NCBI GenBank assembly: GCA_026182355.1
Contig: JAPFBL010000119.1
Location: 1,176,001 to 1,240,000 of the forward strand
From: Hermatobates lingyangjiaoensis
Taxonomy: Eukaryota; Arthropoda; Insecta; Hemiptera; Hermatobatidae
Reading direction: 5' to 3'
Length of the DNA stretch: 64,000 nucleotides
Shown here: piece after piece, positions 47,446 to 58,710 of the stretch
Position numbering within the stretch: the first letter of the stretch is position 1
How the letters are laid out: the number at the start of each line of letters is the position of its first letter
Translations under genes and position numbers: made by a program
The notes under the pieces: model-generated
Seen by the model: the letters and a program-made list of their open reading frames with translations, nothing else
What the model was told of the DNA's origin: nothing
Database searches by the model: none

Positions 47446-47563
47446 ACCAGTAAAACTTTACTGGTATATATATTGGTATATATATACCAGTAAAAATATA
47501 TATTATATATATATATATACCAATTAAATAAAACGCTTCCGCGAACTAAATAAAGTTAGTGGA

Positions 47564-47597
<34 letters not shown>
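47446..47597. repeat. TA-rich palindromic cluster
   Basis: ACCAGTAA-AACT-TTACTGGT is a small perfect hairpin, followed by GGTATATATATACC-type dyads and a closing TA run. ATTAAATAAAACGCTTCCGCG lies between TA runs and may be an insert of the foldback class. Confidence 0.65.
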
Positions 47598-47598
<1 letters not shown>

Positions 47599-47989
47599 CA
47601 TTGTTTATCAAACAAGATTTACTAGTATTTTCTAACACAATTATTCATTTTGCATTATTTCATTTAGATTATTAATGTCAGTCAGCTACAGGGATAACCC
47701 TACTATATTTACATTCTCAACGGTATACTTTTGGTGTTTTTTCTTATTATTTGTACGGTAGCCTTGTTTCAAAATTGCACGGGATATTGTTTATAATTAT
47801 TAATATGTCTACACTGTTAAAGTGGTAAAACTATGTTGCGATTTATTCATTCTTTCACGAAGTGGGTAAGGCAATAATCTGTAGGTTGCAATGTAACTTG
47901 CTGAGTGTTAGATGGAATTTAATAGTGTAATAAGCTGGCGTGATGGTCATCTAATACCATAAACATAACCATTTTACATGACGTGGAAA
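47598..47989. other. Unassigned
   Basis: No gene or repeat supported. Confidence 0.4.
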
Positions 47990-48180
47990 TGCAAAAGATG
48001 TGACTAGGGAGGCATAGATGGAGACAGGTGTTATGGCGGCCAAACACGTGGTACCACTTGGTACCACGTGGACAATTAGCCGGAGCAGTTCGCCCACGCT
48101 GCTCCCTCGACGTCGCGCCACTGCAGCCACCATTGCAGGCCAAACCCGCTCGTTTTCTTTTTACATAATTGGAACGACCG
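47990..48180. promoter_or_regulatory. CpG-dense GC island with a double E-box palindrome
   Basis: Positions 48030-48150 are GC-rich with many CpG (CCTCGACGTCGCGCCACTGC). At 48045-48070 CACGTGGTACCA-CT-TGGTACCACGTG is a near-perfect palindrome carrying two CACGTG E-boxes, the site of bHLH factors such as MYC/MAX, USF or CLOCK-type dimers. Overlapping frames on both strands (60-90 codons) are Ala/Arg/Ser-rich with no motif. The combination suggests a promoter or enhancer, or part of a first exon, but a transposon origin cannot be excluded. Confidence 0.38.
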
Positions 48181-49079
48181 CTATGCTGCAACCTGTTTTG
48201 TTTTTATAAACAACTTAGCACACTGAGAATCGGCAAATCAAAGCAATACAGTTAGCCGGAACCTGTCAAATCATTAATAGCCTAATATAATTTGATATGT
48301 CAACGGATCCATCATCAATGTCAACTTTACTGCATGCCTTCAGTATATAGTCTTTGGAGCTTGCAATATTCCAATAATAACTACACTTCATTTCCTCTGA
48401 CAACATCATATTTTTCATTATTTATATAACGAATATTGCCCATGGTAACAACTGGCGGCATTCACTAACTGATCTTTACTTCATATTATATTTATAAAAA
48501 TCTGGAGTGGTTTACACTCAATTTTAACGAAGTAAACCCATTGTCAGAATGAATAAACCGTTTCTTTAATTATATGATGCATTCTAATCGAGTAACGACA
48601 TTTTCTCAATAATTCTTAAAAAACTGGGAATGATGTTCTTAAAATTCAAAACCAAAAATAAAAATATCACATTATCACAAATTTCAACCTGATTGTTCCA
48701 GAAAAATTGAAAATTATAAAACGAGAACTAAAACTATATATTTACAATCACTGAAAGATACTATTATACAAATTAATAACTTCAGGTACTACAGACGACA
48801 TTATCTTGTCATACATGAAACGCGAAAGTAGTTAACAAGGATTCAGAAAAGTGAAAGTAATAAGAATAGAGGAAATAAAAAAATATAAAAGACGTTTTAT
48901 AATTTTACAAATAATTATTGGATATTAATATTTTATATAAATATGTTTGAGATTATAATTTTTAGTGTATTATTTGTGTTATGTAACACATTCATTCCAT
49001 AATTGATAAAGTTATTATTATTATTATTATTTGTGACTATTATTGTTTCCTTCATAAAGCTTGTTTGATATTGTCTTGA
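48181..49079. other. Unassigned AT-rich DNA
   Basis: No gene. A short (TTA)n run lies at 49.01-49.03 kb. Confidence 0.42.
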
Positions 49080-49290
49080 AATCTCGTTTCCTTTTTGCTG
49101 TCTCACTGTCTCTTCCTCATTCTTCCCGCGCTTGGTGGATTAACGCTGATTTGTCTGATGAGCTAGCTGTTTATTATTCGGCACGTAACCACCTAACCAA
49201 CCACTTTTATTCTGATGACGAAGGATGTTGAAATATTGAAGTGAATTATTCCGGTTCATTTTCTATTTGACTCTCAAAATGTTTTGATCT
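49080..49290 (+). mobile_element. Family C element, copy at 49.2 kb
   Basis: A C/T-rich head (CACTGTCTCTTCCTCATTC) precedes TTCTGATGACGAAGGATG, TTGAAATATTGAAGTGAATT and ATTTTCTATTTGACTC. The first CTGATGAGCTAGCTG near 49157 is a second CTGATGA but lacks the following GAAAT. Confidence 0.6.
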
Positions 49291-49329
49291 GTAAATTTAT
49301 GAATACATCTAAAAAAAAAAACAAACTAT

Positions 49330-49405
49330 AGAATAGAACAAAACATTCACTATAATGGATATTTCAACTCTCCACTCATCGTCAGGAATACATTAGAAAG
49401 GAATT
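49330..49405 (-). mobile_element. Family C fragment (minus orientation)
   Basis: Minus strand: TAATGTATTCCTGACGATGAG, TGGAGAGTTGAAATATCC, then TTTTGTTCTATTCTATAG. It faces the 49.2-kb copy, so the two form a loose inverted pair. Confidence 0.5.
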
Positions 49406-49724
49406 TCAGGAAGACCCAAAGATCAAAGAAAACAGACGAGTTGAAATATGTGAAGAAAGAGAAAATAAATACTCGAAAATATCCTTATCGCAAAGAACAA
49501 AAAAATGTGTAAAATAAAAAAAATTAATACCTCATAAAGGAAAAAATAGCAATTGTCACTTCAATTTTGAACTGGGCATCTGAACAAGCTTTAAGTGACA
49601 AAATATGAATTTTCCTAGATACTCTCAATGTTAAATTAGCAACATCACTGGATAGAGAGAGGCTAGTACTGTTGTAGTGTAGTATCAGGCAGGTCTTCTG
49701 TCGTATTTCTTTAAGAAATTATTG
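49406..49724. other. Unassigned
   Basis: Purine-rich in places; no gene seen. Confidence 0.38.
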
Positions 49725-49931
49725 AAACTCTCATTGCCGACGTTTCGGTTTTATTTTAAAACCTTTTTCATAGGCAGAAGTAAGAATTTTTTGACTAGAT
49801 TAAGTTTTGTACTTTCATTACTTTCATTTTCTTAAGTAATGTTATCTTGTTAGTCTAGTCCAAGGTTTTATCCGGTTAGGATTGTTGTTCCTTTAAGTAA
49901 TGTAAATTTAACTTTCTTAGTCAAAAATTCT
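49725..49931. mobile_element. Family D element, compact copy
   Basis: CATTGCCGACGTTTCGG, TTTTATTTTAAAACCTTTTT, CATAGGCAGAAGTAAGAATT correspond to the left arm of the 18.4-kb foldback. TTAGTCTAGTCCAAGGTTTT and GGTTAGGATTGTTGTTCC correspond to its right arm. Inner ends AGAATTTTTTGACTA and TTAGTCAAAAATTCT are inverted repeats. Confidence 0.7.
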
Positions 49932-49979
49932 ATTATATATATATATATATTGATATATATATAAAAAGTGATATAAATA

Positions 49980-50016
<37 letters not shown>
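49932..50016. repeat. (TA)n microsatellite
   Basis: Long TA run with brief AAAAAGTGATATAAAT interruption, leading directly into the next hairpin. Confidence 0.93.
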
Positions 50017-50019
<3 letters not shown>

Positions 50020-50150
50020 ATGATCAAACCACAATAAGAAATGGGAAAACAAGACTAAGAATCATAGTCTTGTTTTCCCATTTCTTATTGTGGTTTGATC
50101 ATTGATTGTGGTTTCACGTGTTTATGTGAAATTTTTTTATATATATATAT
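50017..50150. mobile_element. Family A foldback, copy 8: exact 41-bp arms, apex deleted
   Basis: TCAATGATCAAACCACAATA, AGAAATGGGAAAACAAGACTA (50017-50057) is exactly mirrored at 50065-50105, with only AGAATCA between. The GATCTTTCAACC...GCGGTCTTCGTC core present in other copies is missing, as if the hairpin tip were removed. GGTTTCACGTGTTTATGTG follows, then TA. Confidence 0.93.
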
Positions 50151-51029
50151 TAGTGTTAGTGTTAGTAGATTAGAAAAATCACCCTGAAAATGGTCGAAGA
50201 AAACTGAACCGTTGCTATTAATAAAAATTTTACTAAAATGGATAATAAATCCCGGACAATGAAAAGCACTAATAAGAGAACGGGAAAAAATATCCAAAAA
50301 ATTGATCTTTTTAAAAAGATTTTAAAAAGATACTTAAAAGTTCTTAAGTGGTTTCGAGTGTAAAAATAAGAACAAGTTCTATTTGAAATAGTTTAAAACT
50401 CGAAAGCGTTGAAGAATTTTTTTTACTTTCACCCACAACTTTTAGTGGTGATATTCTTGACACACACACACACCCACACCTACATGCACAAACAAACACA
50501 GGTTAATGTAAATAGTAAATAGAATACTGAATTTTATAGACCTAAGAAATATAAATAAGAAAATATGTGTCATAACTTAAGTAGACTTTAGTTACGACCA
50601 ATATAAATAATATTTATAATAATACATTAATTATATAATTTTATTTAAAATCTATAATATAAATTTATAATAGTAACAAACAATGATATATATAAAAAAA
50701 TATTTACAATGGATTATATGAATAATTTTGACTTTGTACTAAGTAAGCACTTTTTCTTTAGAAGTACTTTTTATCGTAAGTTGTAAATTGCTTGTAATAA
50801 AAACTAGTGAAACATGCTGGAAATAAATCAATTCCATCATGGCAGGGTATTGCCTACGAAAAAAGACTGTGACTGTGAGAAAAAAAACACACACACACCC
50901 ACACACAAATATTTGTATATATATATCATTAAATATGTTTAACAGAAGGTCTGCTCCCAAAGTATACCAATATATATATATATATATGAAAATACTAAGC
51001 AATCCAAACCGAACAGATAAATAAATGAA
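50151..51029. other. Unassigned; short (CA)n tracts
   Basis: CA-rich runs at about 50461-50480 and 50888-50907. Small frames here are translations of these and of AT-rich DNA. Confidence 0.4.
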
Positions 51030-51210
51030 AAAGGCAACACATGAAAGAAATGAGAACTCTTACTGGACCAATATTTCGAGTGGTAAGTCGCCTTCCACTC
51101 GCATGTGACTCTTCTTTACTTCTACACTCTTCCTTATGACGAACAGCAGTTCGAAATATTGATCCAGGAAGTGGTTTTGACTAGTTAAACACAAATGAAA
51201 ACTGTCCCTC
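51030..51210 (+). mobile_element. Family C element, copy at 51.1 kb
   Basis: ACACATGAAAGAAATGAGAAC and TGGACCAATATTTCGAGTGG form a reversed end, followed by TCTACACTCTTCCTTATGACG, AACAGCAGTTCGAAATATTG and ATCCAGGAAGTGG. The two GAAATATTG / CAATATTTCG blocks face each other, so this is another foldback version. Confidence 0.68.
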
Positions 51211-51614
51211 GGATACTCTTTTAATATTATGACCCTTTAATGGTCATCCTCAAGAAAGTATGTGTTACGGCAAGAAGACTAACGACGGTTAACTTGTATT
51301 ACACTATCTATAAAAACATACTCATGCTACTTAATTTAAAAAATCATACTATACTACCTCATACTACACTATACATAGTCATATCAGTTCGTATTAAACT
51401 TCAAGACATCTTAATCCAGCTTATCATTTTTGTGTCCTTCATTGCTCTGCTAGAGGACTTTTGTCAGAAAGCGTAGCAGAGTTTTTCTTGTGTTTATGTT
51501 AGTTGTTAGTTTATATTATTTCTCTTTATCTTTGTAATATATATTTAGGATTCCGAATATACTTGTCTAGTATATATATATCCTATATAGTATCTAGTAT
51601 ATATATCGTATTTC
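51211..51614. other. Unassigned; TATATA-rich end
   Basis: No gene supported; GTATATATAT runs precede the hairpin. Confidence 0.38.
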
Positions 51615-51742
51615 CATTGATAAGTGGTGTTCCAGAGAAACAAATGCTGTTTGCACACACGCACACACTAATGCATTATATATATATTATGCATGTGTGT
51701 GTGCAAACTGCATTTTTTATCTGGAACACCCCTTATCAATGA
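51615..51742. mobile_element. Foldback/MITE of about 125 bp
   Basis: ATTGATAAGTGGTGTTCCAG and TGTTTGCACACACGCACAC on the left are mirrored by GTGTGTGTGCAAACTGCA and TCTGGAACACCCCTTATCAAT on the right, around a TATATA centre. One base differs near the outer end. It could be a MITE folded on itself; the plus-strand frame across it is accidental. Confidence 0.8.
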
Positions 51743-52671
51743 ATTCATGATTGTGGCTGAGGGTGGTTAACATATTAAGCAGTAGATATTCGTTAAGGAA
51801 TGAAATGCAGGAATGTCAGAGCCCAGTCAGTACGAAAGGAGTGGCTGTTTGGACCCAGGAACGCCGACTGAATATCAAAGAGTTCTCAACATATGGCTCC
51901 TTCCTTTAGTCTTAGATCTGCCGACAAAGTAATGGCTTCATCTTCACTGTGTTAAAACTCAAGAGGAAAGTTGATTCAACTCATCAATGACCCTTTAACT
52001 TTCCTTATCATTCGCAAATTCGTTTTATAATATTTTGATATTTAAATTAACTTTTTCCTTTTTTAAATTTAAATTGCAATTTTATATACAATATTTCAAT
52101 CTAAGGCGGAATAATAAATACATACTGATTTGAAGTAAGAAAAAACTATCAGTAATATATATTCCATATACAATTGAAAAAGATAATAATCAACTAGGAG
52201 AAAGCAACCCAGAATAAAAACATGCTTTCTGTGGGAAAATAAAAACGACTATTTTAACTATCTTAAAACTAGTACTATTTTAACTAGTACTTTACGCTAA
52301 GCATCAGTATCACGTACTTGTAAGGTAATCATGAAGTTTTGAATCTTAGATTTTGACATATTGACTTGTTTTAATGTTCCCTGAATTAATTTTCTGAAGG
52401 CTATTTATAATGTGTGATATGGACATCTTAAAATAACCTGATTAAATTATTTTACACTCAATATGTTACAAGTTCACATATGTTCACATATAACTTTAAT
52501 TTTAATAAAGTTGAATTTTGACAACTTAAGATTTTTAATTTTCAGAAAACTTGTATGTTCACGTGGAAAGGACAAGAACTGATGAACACAGATATGTGAT
52601 ACCAGTGTATACCACAGTATGCATATTTAAAATACTCCTAATAACAACTACTCAAGAAGAGAACATACCTA
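51743..52671. other. Unassigned
   Basis: A 70-base GC-balanced piece at 51.81-51.88 kb includes CAGTACGAAAGGAGTGGC (see rejected items). Otherwise AT-rich with no gene. Confidence 0.38.
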
Positions 52672-52795
52672 TATATATATATATAAAGATTTCACATAAA
52701 CACGTGAAATAACAATCAATGATCAAACCACAAAAAGAAATGGGAAAACAAGACTAAGATCTTTCAACCGTAACAAGCGGTCTTCGTCATAAATC
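52672..52795 (+). mobile_element. Family A element, copy 9 (single arm)
   Basis: TA run, TTTCACATAAACACGTGAAAT, AACAATCAATGATCAAACCAC, AAAACAAGACTAAGATCTTTC, AACCGTAACAAGCGGTCTTCG, TCATAAATCC. It is nearly identical to the left arm at 41.85-41.96 kb; no right arm follows. Confidence 0.88.
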
Positions 52796-54320
52796 CAATT
52801 GGTATTTTTCAAGGGAATAACATTGCAGGTAAGTAACAATAAATTATTTAAAAACTAGATGTACAACTTGTGGCTTGAATGTGATAAATTTTCAAACAGT
52901 TACAAAAGAGTAAACAAAACCGGTTACAAAAAAGAAAAATATATAACCCCACTCCGAGGTAACAATCCTGGTAGTAGTTTTCAGGTAGTGATGGTTGCAA
53001 TGTAGTGGAGGTTGGTTTTGTTATTTTAGTATTAGTATTTATCATATTTTTAGTATTTGTAGTAATATTTAGAGTGGTTATAGCAGTAGTAGTAGTCATA
53101 GTATTTTTAGTAGTATGATATAGTATTTTTTAGATATGACACCAATGAAACATTTTTCCAAAACAAAAATCCAAAATACTAATTTATCCTACATAGAAAG
53201 GGATAATTTTCGTATATTCATGCTATATATAGTAAGGAGCTTTAGTTCATTTAGGATCAGAACATATTTTGAATTATTTTAAGTAGATGTAAAAAAAAGA
53301 TGTATCTGTCTCCTGCAGAAAACAAAAAAATATACGGGATCAATGAAACCAGTGTCAAGCGCGATAAACATTTATCATGTCTCATACATAGCTGGAAATT
53401 TCCAATTAGAACTAAAAGTAATTAAATTATAAAAAAACTATCAACTTTTGTTTTTTCACTAGAATGAAGACACTATAGGGTAAAAATAGTGTTGGTTTCA
53501 TAAAAAAAGGGATGCCAGTTTAAATAAGTCAAAAGTTAGAAAGAAATTTATGTCTCTTAATCCTTAAGCAATGTCATTGTAGTGAACAAAGTAAACCGGC
53601 CGAGAGCCTCCTCCAGGCATTCCTCCTTAACAACCCGTTTATGATGGACCGACATCAGGCAAACACTCTTCTGATAACGCTCTTCTCATAATTTCATCCT
53701 ACAAAAAAAACCAATGATCCTTGAACATTTCTTTCGGAATAATTCAAAAATAAAAGAATCAGTTGACTAATAACTGAATAACTTATTAGAGATTTTAATT
53801 AAAAAATATGTTTAGAACGTTAATACCCCTTATTTGATATATTTATTTATAAAAGATGGCCTGCTAAAATAACTATAACAATAATAACACTACAACATAA
53901 GTAAAACTTAGGTCAAATAACAATTAAGCCAATATTTTCAAGGCCTTTTGTACATGTTTACTTGAAATATATATACCAAATAATTACAGTAAATAATTGA
54001 TGGAATTAATGAAAGTAAAAGCTAAGAGGAAAAATTGAAAAACGAAGAAAATATGCTCCGAGGCGTTTAAATTTATGTCATGAGACAGCAACGAGAAACA
54101 TGGTCAACCATACTGTAGCCTCTTTTGAGCTTTTACTTTCATATATTGTTTCTTAACAAGTTTCTCAATTTTTTTCTAAATAATACTCTCGTTATTTTGT
54201 CTACACAATAAAGTACATCTCCTATAGTTCAGCATGTTTCTAATGATGAAAATTCATCATCAGAATGTGAATAACTCTTGGGTGAATTTTCTGGTTTATT
54301 ATATGTACAAAGTGAAGACA
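52796..54320. other. Unassigned; short (TAG)n run near 53.09 kb
   Basis: The minus-strand frame at 52848-53099 is Thr/Asn-rich low-complexity translation. A small GC-richer patch at 53.59-53.65 kb has no frame. No gene supported. Confidence 0.38.
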
Positions 54321-54550
54321 GTAGAGTATATATATATATATATACTCGTATATATATATATTTGTAAAATTTGGGAACAGTCCTTCATTCAAACATATTT
54401 CGTTGAATAACTGACCGTATTTTACTATGTCATTTTCTTCACCAGTTTTTCGAGGTTTCGGAATGCCTTCTTCTTTCCTTCATTCAAACGTTGGTGAAGG
54501 AAATGACGTTAGTTAAATATGGTCAGTAACTCAAAGAAATATGTATATAT
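54321..54550. mobile_element. TA-bordered foldback element at 54.4 kb
   Basis: Left arm AACATATTTCGTTGAATAAC, TGACCGTATTTTACTATGTC, ATTTTCTTCACCAG; right arm TTGGTGAAGGAAATGACGTT, AGTTAAATATGGTCAGTAAC, TCAAAGAAATATGT. CCTTCATTCAAAC occurs just outside the left arm and again before the right arm. TA runs lie to the left and a short one to the right. Confidence 0.78.
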
Positions 54551-55357
54551 ATTATTCTGAGAGTTTTTATTTTTTTTTTTACTTTGGTAGTTTATTTTTA
54601 TTTAATTGCTAATTAGCTTAACTATCATTTATATTTATTTTAATTTAGTTAATTATTTTTTAGTTTATAAATTTTCAATTCCATTAAGTTTTATGTTTTC
54701 TCAAAAGTCCTTCAATAGTTTTCTCTTAGCCCTACTCAATTAGTATTTAGTAGAAATAAATTTCACGTTTAATTATAATGATAATAATAAACATCCAATT
54801 ATCAATTACAATAACTCTTATTTAATGTATTAATTACGTTAAGTTAGATAAGTACACACTTAATAAAATATTTAAAATCAAATTAAAAATTATCTACACG
54901 TTACATTAAATTGCTACTTTTATAATCTCTTTCAAATAACCAGTAAAACAAATTGACTATTAATAACTTACTAAATTCTACTTAGTCAATTTAAATTATG
55001 TAACGTCACTAATTTATTTCATTACATTCATTGATAGACTAATAACATATTTCAAAGAATACTGCAAGTCTAACAACTATTAGTTGTAATTTCTTGTCAA
55101 ATTTTATGAGTGGAAATTTTATTTGTTGAACCATTAGATGTGAATAAAAAGTTAATTTGAGCTGTTTCACTTCATTACTGAATCACAGTCATTCAATAGA
55201 AACATCTGTTTATGGCTATTTACGAAAATAATATTTAAGAAACAGTGGTGCTTCTAAAGGTAAATCAGACAACATGGTAATTAACTTTTCATTACAATTG
55301 ATACAATGTATCCTCATTAAAATAAATTAATTTAATTAAGTTTTTATTCGTCCTGAC
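54551..55357. other. Unassigned, very AT-rich
   Basis: AT-rich, with (T)n and ATT/AAT units; nothing else seen. Confidence 0.42.
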
Positions 55358-55754
55358 CAGGGCTCTACAAACAGGGGGTCCTAATGCTCAGGGGGGGTCG
55401 CCAGATGCTTTAAATATATTATGAATACTGATATGTGTACATTTTAAACATGAGAATATCTATTTCAGCTGATTTCTATTAAATGTTCTGTTATAATTAT
55501 GTTAGACAATGTAGATTTAGCATTGTTACTGAGATCCGCCATCACCAGAATCGAACCATGATTCAATCACTTGTGCGAGAATATGCAACACATCTATCTC
55601 ATTAAAGGTAATGTCATTTTTTTTGTTATTTATCTACTTAATTTACGTAGTAATAAATTTTACAAAAAAATTTTTTTTATTTCCTAGGGGTTGTAAAAAA
55701 TGTAGGAAATGGAAAGTGGGTCGCAAGAAAAAATTTTGAAGTGTATTGGTCCTG
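55358..55754. mobile_element. hAT-type non-autonomous element, about 400 bp
   Basis: Left end CAGGGCTCTACAAACAGGGG and GGGGGTCGCCAGATGCTTT; right end AAAGTGGGTCGCAAGAAAAA and ending TTGGTCCTG. The CAGGG...GGGTCGC / GGGTCGC...CCTG arrangement is typical of small hAT MITEs. The 8-bp flanks do not match cleanly, so the exact borders are uncertain. Confidence 0.6.
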
Positions 55755-56349
55755 ATCACGGGTTTACGTACAGATTTACTACGCGGTGAAGTTGTAAAAC
55801 GTTCCAAATGTTTATAAAGTAGTCGTAGGAGTAAATAAATCACTTGATCAACCACAATACCATCCTGCTTCAAAAAAAAAGAAACAATCATTGGAGAATA
55901 ATAATAAAAATAACAATGTTTGGATGAACTAAACCATGTGTTGAGAATTTTTATGAGATTATTGTAATTTTTTGAGCTATAAAAACTGAGAAAAACTGTT
56001 TACTGAATGAATCTTTTTATTTAGAGAAAGTTTGACAGAAATATTAAATATGAATTCCTACCTTCGTCAAATAATTACATTTAAGTATACTATTAAGCCA
56101 AAATGCACAAATATATACAGAATGAACATGTTTATCAGGAATATATTAGTCTTCCAGGTTCAAATTTTCACCATCATTATGAAAGATTTCATACTACTGT
56201 TTATCAAAAATGTTTTAAATGAAACAAAACAGCTGGATTGAATGTTTAGTTTAAACACTGAAAACTGAACTATTCCTGACAAACATGTTTCATTATTATT
56301 TACTCCACTTTCGATACTATTATAAAGTATATAATGTGAATATATATAC
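55755..56349. other. Unassigned AT-rich DNA
   Basis: Nothing supported; small frames are AT-rich. Confidence 0.4.
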
Positions 56350-56480
56350 ACAAATATACAGTATTCACTTCCCGACCTTCGATGTGGGGAGATCTCTCTC
56401 ACTTCGTCCTCTCTTCTAGTCTACTCTTGATGAAGAACAACAGTTCAAAATATCGTGTTTTGTGTAATTATAGCTATATA
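56350..56480 (+). mobile_element. Family C element, direct repeat 1
   Basis: ACAGTATTCACTTCCCGACC, TTCGATGTGGGGAGATCTCT, TCTAGTCTACTCTTGATGAAG, AACAACAGTTCAAAATATCG, TGTTTTGTGTAATTATAG, then TATATA. The hairpin GAAC-AACA-GTTC is conserved. About 95% identical to the copy 370 bases downstream. Confidence 0.8.
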
Positions 56481-56569
56481 CATATTCGCATTACATACTT
56501 TATAATAGTATATACTTATACTTTATATACTTATATAATACTTTATATAATATATATATATATATATAC

Positions 56570-56679
56570 ACACTTTAACACATAGAAAAGAACACAGAAA
56601 GACACTACAGAACTCACTTCGAAATATCGAAGTGAGTTCTGTAGTGTCTTTCTGTGTTCTTTTCTATGTGTTAAAGTGT
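56570..56679. repeat. Perfect palindrome, 53-bp arms and 4-base loop
   Basis: Left arm ACACTTTAACACATAGAAAA, GAACACAGAAAGACACTACA, GAACTCACTTCGA; loop AATA; right arm its exact reverse complement. The arm is the family C 3' terminus (GAAGTGAGTTCTGT...TATGTGTTA). It sits between TA-rich DNA and a second family C copy. Two C ends are therefore joined head to head with no mismatch. Confidence 0.96.
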
Positions 56680-56699
56680 TTATTGTCCACACGGACCTT

Positions 56700-56845
56700 T
56701 CATTATATATATATATATATATATACAGTATTCGCTCTCCGACCTTCGATGTGGGGAGATCTCTCTCTCTCTTCTAGTCTACTCCTGATGAAGAAAAACA
56801 GTTCAAAATATCGTGTTTTGAGTAATTATAGTTATATATATATAT
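56700..56845 (+). mobile_element. Family C element, direct repeat 2
   Basis: TA run, then ACAGTATTCGCTCTCCGACC, TTCGATGTGGGGAGATCTCT, TCTAGTCTACTCCTGATGAAG, AAAAACAGTTCAAAATATCG, TGTTTTGAGTAATTATAG, TATATA. It has CTCCTGATGA where repeat 1 has CTCTTGATGA. Confidence 0.82.
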
Positions 56846-58710
56846 AATATAAAAATCTAAAATATTCAGAATCATTTTTAAAAAAAATAGAATCATAGAT
56901 AAAATACAAAAGTACAGAAAAATTCACAACATATTTTATGATCTGTCGTGAACACGAGTCACGTCTAACGTATCAGCTATTAATAATTATAAGCCCGTTT
57001 CCATATATCATTTCTAATTACAAATTAAGACCCAGAATTCGACCAGCAGTTGGTTATCTTCAGGATTTTAAACATAAACACTAACAGGCAATGTTAGATA
57101 TATTTTAATTTGTCTGTTTACTTTTGTTATTTACAAAACTTGGAAGACGATTAAGTCGTGATAAGATATATTAAGTGTTATTTGTGACAAATACAAATTG
57201 TTTGAAAATTTGACGTATTAGTGACTAATGCTATAAATTGATGTTAATGCTTTTGTTTGGGAGGATATAATTTGAGATAAGTTCTATGATGGAAGACAAG
57301 ATTAGGGGGCATTCTTAAGAAGAAGCCGTGTCACCGATGTATCGCACGATGTATCTAGGCAAGGGACCAGCTCAACATGTCTCCTCCTCCCACGAACAGG
57401 TGAGTCGACAGTCACGGGTCAACGACCGCCCTCCTCCATGCTTTGGAACAAATTAATAATCTAAACCGTATTTACTTACTGCAATAGGTGAATTTTTGAA
57501 AATGTAAATCACTAGGATACTTTAACAGCTATATGTTCAACAAATAAACGGAAAAAAAAATATAAATTCGAAAAACTAATAAACTATATTATCCCAAAAA
57601 AGACAGGCACTTATATTTTAAAAAATCCTTAATTTATTAAAAATAATAAAAAAAAATTGCTTAATATGGAAACCTCAATACGGGTATTTAATGGGTATCT
57701 GGGATCATTGTGGCTCGCGAACGACTGCTTTTCCTTCTCTCTGAGAAAGACAGCGTGTATCCATTTTTTGCATTTAAATATAATATGCTTCTGAGAACCA
57801 CAGATGTTGCTAATAAATAACGAAAAATGTTCAATCTTATCCGTAAACCCATCGCACTCTCGACCGGTTTCGGAATTACTATCGTATTGAGGAAGCATTT
57901 TCAACAGGTTAAAACATATTCATTCTTACTATTCATTTTTGATTCCATTTCATATTTGCTCAATTATTGCATAATTATAAACCGACTTCTTTACCTACCA
58001 TTATGTTGAGACATATATACTTGTTATAATTTTTTATCGTCTCCGTCACCGAGGTTCCCGTTTTATTTGCCCTTTATCTTTTTTCTTTCTAATGCAAGTA
58101 TGATATGTAGGATGTTCGTGCTCTTTTAGAAGATTGAGCAAATATAGTGGTAACGTTTTATGTAATTATCCAATAACTTATCTTGTAAATGAACGAACAC
58201 AAACCAATAAACTTACTTGAAAAAGGAAACCAAATAATATACATACATATAATTTTATTCAGATAATTGATGCATGTATCAATGGATAGAGTAAACAATT
58301 TAAGCATCTGTTATAATTAGGATCAATAAAATTAATATTCATGTGTTTTATAAAAATCTACATTGTGCATAACTTTTGGAACAATTGTGTATTAAAATAA
58401 AATAATTCAATTGGACACAACTTAAATATTTCAATGATAAGGGTAATAAATTCAATCAAAGTGGAATATGCCAGATGACATGCAAGGATCTCGAACTATA
58501 CTATAGAGGACAAAACAGGAGTTCAAGACAACCGTGTAAAGAACAAAGTCATGTTTTAAAGGCAACAAAACTAATTCCAACTTTTCCTATTATTTAGCAA
58601 CATATGGTCAGGAACTGAGAGTAAAGAAAACACAGTGGATGACTAGACAAAGTACTATGACTGACTGTAATGAACAAACCATTTTAAACAAGCAAATTAA
58701 CCATCCCACA
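56846..58710. other. Unassigned; small GC-richer patch at 57.31-57.45 kb
   Basis: The patch has no frame longer than a few dozen codons. Around 57850-57905 CGACCGGTTTCGGAATTAC and GAGGAAGCATTTTCAACAGG have the look of another retroelement terminus. No gene supported. Confidence 0.35.

Noticed and set aside
51810..51880. CAGTACGAAAGGAGTGGC, which recalls the sarcin-ricin region of large-subunit rRNA
   Set aside because: Only about a dozen bases match; the flanking bases do not continue as any rRNA I know, so chance is the simpler reading.
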